DNA of 64,000 bases from Echinarachnius parma. Its lineage: Eukaryota > Echinodermata > Echinoidea > Clypeasteroida > Echinarachniidae. Below the pieces are notes generated by a model. The model was given only the letters and a program-made list of their open reading frames with translations. It searched no databases and was not told the DNA's origin. The stretch is from the NCBI GenBank assembly GCA_037951105.1, contig JBAMJV010001308.1, forward strand, positions 1 through 64,000, read 5' to 3'. Within the stretch, counting starts at the first letter, position 1. Each line of letters begins with the position of its first letter. Below are positions 37,701 through 49,700 of the stretch, piece by piece. The position numbers were made by a program, and so were the translations under genes.

Positions 37701-40700
37701 TAATAGCAACATAATAAATAAATAAAAGTATCGGTTTATTATTATACGATCACATGTACAGAATAAATGATAAAAGTATATATCTATATATTATATAGAT
37801 ATATACTTTTATCATTTATTCTGTACATGTGATCGTATAATAATAAACCGATACTTTTATTTCTCTTGCAGCTCTTACAGCAATACATTAAGTCCAAGTA
37901 CAGAACAGATTTATATATTCTACGTGTTACCTTGTAAGTCATTATATAGGGCCATATCTTATATTATTACTATACCGTCAACGCAGTGGCGTAGCGTGGT
38001 CGGACTCATTGGGGGGCACGAAAATTATTTGGGGGGGGGGGGGGGGGGGCACACCTTATGTATTTCTTTGTTTTTTCAAAAAAGGTCCTCTTATGTTTTC
38101 TATTGTTTTTTCGAAATTATTGGGGGGCATGTGCCCCCCGCCCCCCCCCCCCCCCCCCCCCCCCCCTCGTAGCTACGCCACTGCATCAACGTATTGGAGT
38201 TAGGCTATTATGTAATACAAATCTCGATGTGTGAAATTATATTTTAGTTCTTGTCTTTATCTAGTTATTTAAGTGGGAACGATATCAGCACAATCGAAAC
38301 CAGAGCATTTGAAGGTGTTTCATGCAGGTAAGATATTGAATAAAATGTTGAGGCCCAGTCCCACTTTCGCATTTTGGTCACGATTCGCCACTATCTATAC
38401 GTCTAAGAAAGAATTTAAAAGTTTGTATAAACACAGCTTTTCAAGGTAAATGTTTACCGAAGCCTCCAGTGACATAATTGCACATTACTTAGGAAATATA
38501 ACCATGCTGTTTCCCACGTGACACACATGTTGACATATGGGTGATGTCTTGGCATAGCATCGTACCTTTATTCTTGACGATTCTTGATTATTCTTGTTTG
38601 ATTCTTGATAGCTCTTGAATAATTTGTGATAGTACATCTTGCTAAAACGCCACGCTGTCGTCACGGTTTCTTGTTGGTGTTTTTTGACTTTCTTTGTATG
38701 TCTTGTCTAAATGATTGGCGGAGCTTATTTAGAGCCGATTGGCAACGAATCGTGAAGATATTACGCGCCCTCTATACCAAAACTCAACTATCCCTTTAAT
38801 ACAAAAAATGTTTCACACCTAGCTCTAGGAAGAATATTATTTTGTTCTGATAAACGCCTTTTAAAAAGCTGTTGGAAATATTGAATGTATTTTTTAAATG
38901 ATCAGTTGTTCACTTTTTAAAATTCATTGACATGCATTTTCTTACAAAAAGGTAAATGTTTTTTGTGTGCAATTTGTATAGTTAATTGACACGTTTTTTC
39001 ACGAAAATGTGAATTGATTTTCCTAATGATTTCTGTATACCTTAATCTTCTTCCTCTTCAGCAATACGTTCACCATAGCGGACAACCCTCTCAAAACGTT
39101 GCAGAGTATGTCGTTTGTTGATACGTCTGCCTATCGTCTGTAAGTATAATTACCAACCACCAATTCGCATAATCAAGAGCTATGGTAAACTTAACAAATC
39201 TCAATAAAATCATAACAATATATTCACAAGACAATGATGCTCATATTTGTATGTAATTAAAGAGTTGCATTATTGTGTCAGTAACCCTAACTCATATAAA
39301 GCTTTCACCCTATTCTGGCTACTGGTAACATGACAATAACAGTTATTATTTATTGTCTACTTTACTAATTATCTAGATATTAAGGAATGAATTCAAAACA
39401 AAAAAACGTCCCGGGACGCTTTACGATTGTAGTCAAAAGTATCCGTATTCGTATGGTTCAGGCGAACGATCGGGGATACACTATCGCACAGTTTGTGCCA
39501 TTTTCACTGGGTATACATCGTTTTATCGAATGGAAATATCACATAATCATTAAAAGGAATCTAACAAAGATATGGGGTTATGATTAAAGGGTTGAATATC
39601 ACCTTTTAGAAAATCGAATAACACAAATACATGAAATAAAAATTACGATGTGTAATAACTGTAAACGAAAATATGCTCACACCCAACAATAGACGATACG
39701 TGCTTGTTTAGATAAAGCTAATTATTCAATCTGGACGTTTGTTTGCATGTATGTATTTAACACTCATTTGTCTTGTTGTCTTATGTATGTAGATACCTCA
39801 ACGATATGTACCTAACCTCGCTCCCCACGCATACATTCTACGGGATGACCGTCTCGGATCGTTTGTGAGTATTTAACCCACCGTACACAGAGCCGACTCG
39901 ACCCGATCCGCCTACACACTAAGAAATAGGAGTGCAATTGTGCACCCCTAGGGGTGCACGATCTTGTCCCATATTTTGCACGCCTAAAGGTGCACATGTG
40001 CACCCCTTAACAGGGATGTACATGAGCACTCTTGACAAGCTGCATATGAACACCTCAAGAGTGCCCATGTCTACCTTATAGGGTGCACGGTCTTGTCCCA
40101 TATTTTGCACGCCTAAAGTGCACATGTGCACCCCTTAACAGGGATGTACATGAGCACCCTTGAAAAGGTGCATATGAACACCCCAAGAGTGCCCATGTTT
40201 ACCTTATAGGGTGCACGGTCTTGTCCCATATTTTGCACGCCTAAAGTTCACATGTGCACCCCTTAACAGGGGTGTACATGAGCACTCTTGAAAAGGTGCA
40301 CATGTCCACCCCTGGAGTAAACATTTCCACCCTTCGAGGTGCAAACTTGCATCCACTAAGGAGCAGATGTCCACCCCTGGAGTAAAAATTTCCACCCTTC
40401 GAGGTGCAAACTTGCACCCACTAAGGAGCAGATTTGGTTCCTAAAAGGTGCACATGTCCACCCCTGGAGTGCACATTTCCACCCTTCGAGGTGCAAACTT
40501 GCAAACTTGCACCCATTAAGGAGCAGATTTGGTTCCTAAAAGGTGCACATGTCCACCCCTGGAGTTAACATTTCCACCCTTCGAGGTGCAAACTTGCACC
40601 CATTGAGGAGCAGATTTGGTTCCTAAAAGGTGCACATGTCCACCCCTGGAGTAAACATTTCCACATTTTGAATATTTACGCCAATCTTTTTTTCCCCGGA

Positions 40701-43700
40701 GGTAGTGCAATACCGGGCCAACCCGTGGCCAGGACGGAGCAAGCCCCTATTCCATGGCCTAGGTTCAAAAATCAGTTTAATATACAAGCGACTCGATGAG
40801 TTGCGTTTCAGATATTAAGCTGAAAAGAACAGATTTATTATAATAAATGGAGTAAACAGTTTGCACCTCGAAGTGTGGAAATGTTTACTCCATTTATTAT
40901 AATAAATCTGTTCACTCCATGAACCTAGCCAAAAGTCCGAGAAGCGATACCGATAACAGATTTTCCCAACGGCATACTCCTTTTAGAAAAACAACAAATC
41001 TTGGTTACCGACACACGTCAAAGCGGGCCCTAATTTTCTAAATATCTAAAAATCTGTCCACGATGAAAAAAAAATTATCACACTCTGCAGACGGATAAGG
41101 TTATTATTTTTCCATATAATGCATATTCAGTATAATCAATTAACATAAAATGTGTAATATAGTGAATTATCTGCCAAAAAATACGATTCGAACCACAGAT
41201 TCGCGACATCGTTCCTAACACTTCATGCATATTCATCAATGACAACAGTGACGTCTTGTACTTAAACCCGCCCATTGTCGACTGTTATCTAGCTAATATG
41301 GCGTTTACGTTTATACTGATGCAATATACATGGGCAATGAAAGGCTGTAATAGGATGTAGTTATACGAAAGTGAAGCGATTTTCATTTTTCATTCCCTTT
41401 AAAGGAAGCTATATTATTATTATCTTTATTATAAAACAAAAACAAAACAATTGCCAGAAATAGTGCATTATACATCAAAAAAAATTAAAAAAAATAAAAA
41501 AAGTATGCGCAGTTGGTTCATTTCAATGACAACATGCTGTCAATGAACCTAGCACCCCCCCCCCTCCAATCACCAGTGCATTGCGTCTAAAACCGTTTCA
41601 TGACAATTTTGCGCACATACAAACGGTCGAGCTAGCTTTAGTCTGCTGCATTTCTACTGCATTTCTTTCTTTCTTACTTTCTTTCTTTCTTCTTTCAACT
41701 TATTTAATTACTCCTAAAATATATATCATGTGTATTGTTAAACTTTTTCCATAAATAAAATAACTAACAACATTTATTGAGAAATAAAATATAGTGAATC
41801 AATCCAATTCCTTGCCCGCTTTCAAGGCATTATCTGGCCAGTCCGGCTCCGTATGTCGAGCAGACTTCTCAGCCATAAGCCTAGGCCCCTCCGATGCACG
41901 CGGGCAAGGCAGGTCAATGCCATATTTGTTTTCTTCTTCTTTTTCTCATTACCGAAATACCAACGTATAATATAACAAAATATTTAATTCTAAATAATAC
42001 AGTACACACTAAAAACTAGGCGTGCACATGGCGTGTACGATCCTCCCCCTGAACCCCTTCCGTGCCCGTGTACTCCTGTAAAGGTACCTGTCCCGCATAC
42101 GTCAACATTTTCTCCTCTGAGCGTGCACAATATATGGGGTGGAAATGTTGTTGTTGTTGTTGTTGGTGACTATTTATATTTATATATACACGTATGCATC
42201 TATTATGCCTGTTTATTTTCCTTTTTAAACATAATATAAATAATAATTTTTGACGAATTGACGCATAAAAAAAAAAAAAATCATCAAGGCTTGAGCCACA
42301 GTTGCTATACAAAATAGCTCATTGGCTTGAGAAACATACAATTCGGCGGCCGCGCCACTACGTGTTGCTGAGCGGGTTGCGAATTTGTGATTCCCAAACC
42401 TTTATCCTAATGATTTATTCATAAGCAGTGCTGTACGACAAGGGTTACTCATGCATATTCATAACTACGATTAGGGTTTGGATAAGATTTGAGGGATATG
42501 TTTAAGATAAGACCATTCTATCCATCAGCAGTATATGTAGCCTATTGGTCACGCTGAGGACTTCAAAACTAGGGGTAATGGGTTTGAATTCTCTCTTATG
42601 CCTCTTCTTTTTTTTTCTTTTGCCATAATTCATGGGCACTCTTGGGGTGTTCATATGCACCTTTTCAAGGATGCTCATGTACACACCTGTTAAGGGGTGC
42701 ACATGTGCAGCTTAATGCGTGCAAAATATGAGACAAGATCGTGCACCCCTATTTTTTAGTGTGTAATGGGTTCGAATTCTCTCTTATGCCTCTTTTTATT
42801 GCCATAATTCATGGGCACTCTTGGGGTGTTCATATGCACCTTTTCAGGGGTGCACATGTGCACCTTAATTAAGGCGTGCAAAATATGGGACAAGACCGTG
42901 CACCCTATAAGGTAGACATGGGCACTCTTTGGGTGTTCATATGCAGCTTTTCAAGGGTGCTCATGTACATCCCTGTTAAAGGCATATATGCGTGGGCAGT
43001 GGCGTAGCGTGGTCGGACTGATTGGGGGGGCACGAAAATTATTGGGGGGGCACACCTTATGTATTTCTTTGTTTTTTCAAAAAATGTCCCCTTATGTTTT
43101 CTATTGTTTTTTCGAAATTATTGGGGGGGCACGTGCCCCCCGTGCCCCCCGTAGCTACGCCACTGTGCGTGGGTTATAAAGGGTAGTCAGCAAATTCCAA
43201 CTCGACTCCACCGTAATCTCTCGAGGTAAACTCACGATATGTGTTGGATCGATCGAAGAGAGGTGCTTCGAAATATCTGAACAAAGGCCTTCTTATGAAA
43301 TGCATGCAGCAAACAAATTTCTCACGCTGTCAGTCCTAGGCATCAAACGGCGGCACTTTGAAGACGGTTGCGGTTAAGCGTGTTACGTGATATTTTCGCT
43401 CGTAAACATCTCTGATGGATCTCCATTCGACTAGTACAAACATTCCGAACGCGACTATTTTTGATGCATTTTTGACTCGGGTATTCGGAAGTGGGACAGT
43501 TTGCAATCGCTACTTATAACTGAGCCAATGGGGATTACGTACCGTGCGTAAAAGTGCGCAAGATGGATCCACGCGTCTAATAACCCACGCATATATGCCT
43601 TTAAGCCCTGGTCACAACCTACCGTGCGTGTGTTTAGTCCGTACGTTTTTTTGGGGAGGCCACGACCGCTACGTTTTTCTGAAAACGTGGGGAGGGAGTG

Positions 43701-46700
43701 ATAAGAGCAGGGAGGGAGTACCGCACGCACGCCACGCCTGGCCGTGAGCGGTTGCGTGCATCGTACGTTGCGCACTTGGTAAGTGCGTTGTACGTGCTTA
43801 CAACGTGCTTACAACGTACGGTCTCCGTGCGGTTGCCACGTTATCGTACGGAGGCCGTACTTACACGTGCTGCTCACGTACGGTGTCCTTACTCACTAAG
43901 TGCGTGCAAGTGCGAACAACCTTTTCTGCTCATATTATACTGCAGAAATCAGTGCGCACAACGTGCGTTGTAAGTGCGGAGCACGTGCTTACTCGGTACG
44001 GTCCACGTGAGTTATGCGTGCTCATTGGACAGTTGAACTGGGGAAGTGCCGAGTAAGCACGGACCACGCACTTATCACGTGCGCAGCATGCACGTGCGCT
44101 CATTGGCTGTAGAACGCAGCGAAAACGCAGCGAACGCAGCGAAAGTTCCTCGTGCACTAAAAGTGCTACGGAGTGTCTGCGTGCTCCCAAATCCGTACTG
44201 AGTCGGTACTCACCACGTACGGATACCCAAATTTTGCCCACGTTTTTGCAAGTAGACAGCACGCACTTGCAAGTACGGCGGGTTGTGACCACCGCTCAGA
44301 AGAGAAAATGTTGACGTATGCGGGACATGCACCTTTACAGGAGTACGCGGGCACGGAAGGGTTTGAGGGGGAGGATCGTACACGCCAAGTGCACGCCTAG
44401 TTTTAAGTGTGTAGGTGATGTTAGCTCAGGCTAGAGTGCGGTCCGATCTGATTCAGTAATCTTTAATTGGACCCAACTGGCTTCCGACATACAAAACATT
44501 AAATATAAAAGCGTTAGACCCACCACATGCAATGCATCCATTGCCGGGGGGGGGGGGGGGGGGGTGGGGGGGGATTCCACCCCTCGAATCCTTGGAATCC
44601 CCCCACCCCCCCTCCCAAAGCATAGCCCGGCCTGGTTAGGGTAAGCTGACTCTAGCCTAGCTAGCTGACACAATTAAATCAGGGTCCCGTTGAAGAAAGA
44701 GATACTATCGATTGTAAGTTACACTTGAAATTAAGTCAGAAACTTTGCGCGATTCCACCCATCAGATTCGCTTATTTAGAACACATGATCTAACTTACAA
44801 TTAATTATAAATTACAATCATTTCAATTGTATCTCTTTCTGCAACGGGGCCCAAATCAGACATACCATTAAGGATTTAAACCGACTGGTCCGCCGTTGGA
44901 TTGTAACACGGTCTTGAGTTTGATTGATTGTAGGGGTAAATATATTAACAAATAAATTATAGTAGTAAATACACATATATTTTGATATGTTCGAGTGACT
45001 GTACAAAACCGACGTTTTATGAGATTGGAAACAAATAACTGTTTTGGTTTTACTGTTTATTTGCAGCTATCTTGATGGTAACCAGATCAGCTTCATTGGC
45101 GACGAGGCATTTTACGATGTTACTGGATCAGGCTATGAACTGTAAGTGAATTCGATGTATTAAACCTCGGTGCTGTGGTCGACTCTTGACATGGTACTTA
45201 CAGTAAATATGAATCAGTTCAATTGTTATTATATATACGTTTCTATTTATCAATAAATGCCGACATATATCAGTGCTGTAGTCGAGTCCACCCTGTCCGA
45301 GTCCGAGTCCGAGTCCGAGTCCCTGGAGTCCGAGTCCGAGTCCGAGTCCGAGTCCGAGTCCGAGTCCGAGTCCCGGACATCCGAGTCCCGAGTCCTGGAC
45401 ATCCGAGTCCGAGTCCGAGTCCCGAGTCCCAAATGGAAAAATCCATTTGTCAGAGAATTTTAACTGTTCTTACTACAACAATTATCTTCATAAAATACAC
45501 CATCAAAGAAATTACGAAGTAATCTGCAGAAATGATTTTGGGCAATGTCAAAAGTTATTATTACAGAGTATGAGACAAATTCAATAATAAAAAAGAAATA
45601 ATACAAAAAATAAAAAAATAAAAATTTTAAAATATAAAAAAAAAAACTTAACCACAGAAAGTAGTGGTATTGAACCAAAAAATGCATATGGGAAGTATTA
45701 AGAGAATTGGATGGTAACTTTGAACAGGAGGATTATAACCGTGTTTTCTTATGTTTTTTTGTTTTAATGCAAATTAGCTGTAGGTGTCTCATTACACATT
45801 TCTGACAAAAGACTTCTCGTTGCATATATAATTAATACATAACATAACATTTACACTGAAATTCAACAGGAAGCAGAAAAACAACATTTAAGGATTATTT
45901 TTTATAGACTATGTGTCCCCCCTTAAGCATGAATTTCAGCCATTTCCTAATCCTTTTAAGATCACAATTTTTAGCAAAAAATATAAAATATCTGTTTTGG
46001 GCCATAAACTGTCAGTTATGAACATTTGATAACTACTGGACCCATGAGGCTAAAAGCCTAAAATGATTTTGAAATTTGGCCCATTGTAGACATTTTCATG
46101 GAATTACTATGTGCAGTGGAACCTCGTTATAAAGAGGTCGGATATAACAAACCCTCTTATAACAAGGTAATTTTGCTGGTCCCAGCTCTTTATATTTCTT
46201 TGCTTTGTTACCCTGATATAATGAGAAACTCGTCTCTGTTGCTTGATGTTTTTTCTTTGTTCGATCAACAAACTCTCTATGGTCCGTATACCCAAACAGT
46301 ATGACACGAGAAACTGAAGACATGATGAATGACAGGTTCAGTTACTTTTGACAATTGAAGATCATGCATAAGATGCAACATGTCGATTGTTTTTTGTCGT
46401 TATTCGCGCGCTGACATGATCTGTCAGGCGCCTGGTACGGTACGGTATACACGTATGGCGCGATACCCCTATCCCCCGCTAGCCGGCCTAGCGTATAGCT
46501 GAGGATACCGTACTGTACCTGCACACGCACTACGTACCTAGCTACCGCGATATACACACGTGCATTGTACTATATCGCTTTAAATAGTCGCTTCAGCTCA
46601 GGCTTTCGTAAATCAATTCACGTTCTGGCCGTAATACTTGACCGTGTCTTACGTGTTCCAAAACATAAAACGACTAATCTCAACATCTATTTAGGCATAT

Positions 46701-49700
46701 AAATAGCTTGTTGAGGCGATGGTACGATCATTTTCCAGAATGCCACTCAAGTGAGCAAGGTACGCTAGAACAACGGGTTTGTTTTTGCTTACGCTGGGTA
46801 ATTTTATGAACTGTAAATGAACGTGGGAAAACGGAAAAAATGCCGGTCTCGTTGGCGGTCTCGGCCCGATTTTCGCCCGAGTCACGAGTCACCATTGGAC
46901 GAGTCCGAGTCCGAGACCGAGTCTTTTTGGCTCGAGTCCGAGTCCGAGTCCGAGTCCCGAAAAATACGGACTCGAGACCGGTCTCGAGTCCTACAGCACT
47001 GAAATAATACTTAAAGTATTGGAAATTGAATAGTCGCATTACTTTACGCAAAGTTACTACTGCTATTTACATACATTTGATAATTTCTGACGAAAAAATT
47101 GGTCAGTTTATTCTATTGCAATTTAATTTGGTACTCAAAGTTTTGATTTCAGTGTAACTGTGCGACTGAGGTGAGACTGAGGTGAGATATAGTTGGACTG
47201 AAGGATACATATAATTACGAAAACATGCATTATTTTGTATGCGATCGCCACCAATATTGCACGAAGCGCAAAAGAGTCAGCTGGTATATTCGAATACTGG
47301 GTGACGAGTCTGCGATCAGTTCAATCTTCTGGCCCCGTCGCATGGCATTGGGGTTAGTGGCGTAATGAGCAAAAACTATTGGGGGGGCTGAAAAAAAAAT
47401 CCGCATCACCACCGGATATTGCGAGGGAGCGAAACGACCAATCCCGAAGGCGCGAAGCGACTGAGCGGGGGGAGGGTTTGGGAGGGGGTGTCCCCCCGGG
47501 GGTGGGGGGGGGGGGGGATCTCAGATTATAGTCGGACGGGGGTGTGCGGCTGAGACCTCTGAACCCATACCCACATCCAACGGTCCTTTTGCTGTAAATA
47601 GGTACCCATGTCTAAGGATTTTTGTGAAAAATTAACCCATGTCTAAGAATATTTTGTGAAAAATGGACCCATGTCTGAGGATTTTTGTGAAAAATGGACC
47701 CATGCCTAACGATTTCGAACTTTAAATATTACGTTTTTTAGCTGTAATATAATACAATGGCCAACCATTTTGTAGTTTCTTGATAACATTCTTTAATAGT
47801 AAACTGTAGCATACTACAGGTACGGCGCAAGGGTATTTTCTTAGGGAGGTCGAAAGTGTATACTTTGAGGGCGCTTTGCGCCAGAGCGAGGGAGCGAAGC
47901 GACCGAGTGTGGGGATGGTGTGAGAGGGGGTTGTCCCCCCTCCCACACCAAGGAGCTTTGGCAATTTTTACACTAGAATGGAGCTATCTGGTGCATATCG
48001 GAGGTGAAATTCTCAAATTTTCAAATGATTGAAAAACAGTGAATATATCTTCAATTATGGTACGGTATATATGAAGGGTAATATATAAGCACCCGAGGTT
48101 GTGAATTATATTATGTATGCGAGCGAGCGGAACGAGTCTGAACATTTTAGCAATATCACAGCGGAAAATTGCCATTTATTTCAATATTATTGTATGGGTA
48201 TATTCGTTTTATTACTTATGATATGGCGTTATGAAGGGTAATACACCCGAGGATGTGAAATATTATTTTTGCGAGCGAGCGGAGCGAGCTTGACATTTTT
48301 AGCAATTTCACAGCGGAAAATTGCAATTTGTTTCAATATTATTGTATGGGTATATTCGTTTTATTACTTATGATATGGCGTTATGAAGCATAATATAATT
48401 ATAAGCACCCTACGTTGTGAAATACTATGCATGTGAGCGAGCGGAGCAAGCTGAACATTTTATCAATTTCACATCGGCAAATCCCAAAATTCCGGAGAAA
48501 ATGAGGGAGAAAAGAGGGGAAAGGAATAAATGAAAAAATGGACCCTTGTCTAAGGTCTTTTTTAAAAAGTGGACCCATGTCTAAGGATCTTTCTTGAAAG
48601 GGTCACCCTTCCGAGCGGCATATCCCCGTATACCCAATATACGTGAGTACGTACACCCCCCACCCCCCCCCCCCCCCCCCCCCGCGGTAAAAAAAATGTA
48701 AAAAACGGTATATAGTTTGCATAAATATGAATAATATTATTGTATGGGTATATTCGTTAAAAGTAGCTTTTGCATTTTTGGACTTGAAACTGTGCAATCT
48801 GGTGCATACCTGGAAAGGAGATTCTGACTTGACGACATGTACTATAATGTGCGTTAGTGCGTCATCATCGTCATGATTCTTAACCAGAAGAGGTTATGAA
48901 GAAAAACAAAAATGCACCCCGAAAATAATATTCGCAAAGTGACATATTCAGTTCAAACAGTGCACCAAAAGCATTATTTTATGACAAAACAACATGAACA
49001 TTGTATTCCAGACGTATACAAGACCGATTCCCGAGGGAGCGAAACGATAACCGAGAGGGGGAAGGGTGATGGGAGGGTGTGATGGTAGGTGGGTGCACGG
49101 TAATGGTGCTTTTACAATGTTTTATTTGAAATTATGCAATCTGGTGCTTGGGAAGGAAATTTGACTTGACATGAAGTAAATCAGAGTTTTCTTCTCTAAA
49201 GAAATACTCTTTTCTGTCAATCACTGTTATGCGGCGTTCCCACTGTCGTGCGATTAGTTACGATCGCCACGATTGGCCATTCGTAGCTAATCGTGAAGTA
49301 ATCGTGGTGATCGTATCAGATATTATCAGATCGTAAGGTCAGTCGTGGCAATTGTGTTGATCGTAGGAAATTTTTGGAACGGCTCAAAAATTGTCTACGA
49401 TCTACACGATTAATTTTCAATCGTCATCATCGCATCGGATCGTATTGGATCGTAACAAAGCGCATCTAATCGTGCTTCCAAATTGTGGTGATCGGGATCA
49501 AACTTGGGACAAGACAAACACCACGCTCTGTTAATGCGGCGTTCCCACTGTCGTGCGATTAGTTACGATCGCCACGATTGGCCATTCGTATCTGATCGTG
49601 AAGTCATCGTGGTGATCGTATCAGATATTATCAGATCGTAAGGTCAGTCGTGGTAATCGTGTTGATCGTAGGAAATTTTTGGAACGGTTCAAAAAAATTC

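Larger units (their letters stand above)
39914..42765. mobile_element. Foldback-type repeat with ACACACTAA ends and GTGCAC-rich arms
   Basis: The left end ACACACTAAGAAATAGG is mirrored by CTATTTTTTAGTGTGT on the right. The arms carry tandem units of about 120 bp (three near 39960-40235, with gtgcacatgtgcacccc) and about 100 bp (four near 40296-40670, with cacccctggagtaaacattt). No coding capacity was recognised. The interior includes the U2 pseudogene at 40692-40948, an AT-rich stretch, a (TTTC)n patch near 41660, and a hairpin ccttgcccgc/gcgggcaagg at 41815-41915. Confidence 0.6.
42004..44412. mobile_element. Second foldback element of the ACACACTAAAA family
   Basis: The left end ACACACTAAAAACTAGGCG and about 120 following bases (gtacgatcctccccctgaac, cgcatacgtcaacattttc) recur inverted at 44293-44412. 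Its span overlaps the right arms of the first element, so the two are interleaved. Between them, 42568-42767 and 42768-42985 are a tandem duplicate of one arm (ggttcgaattctctcttatg). Confidence 0.55.

Noticed and set aside
43455..44400. Cluster of overlapping open frames on both strands
   Set aside because: They arise from a CpG-rich, stop-poor MITE; no domain is seen.
45250..45463. Asp-Ser, Glu-Ser and Arg-Val dipeptide-repeat frames
   Set aside because: All three are frames of the TCCGAG hexamer array.
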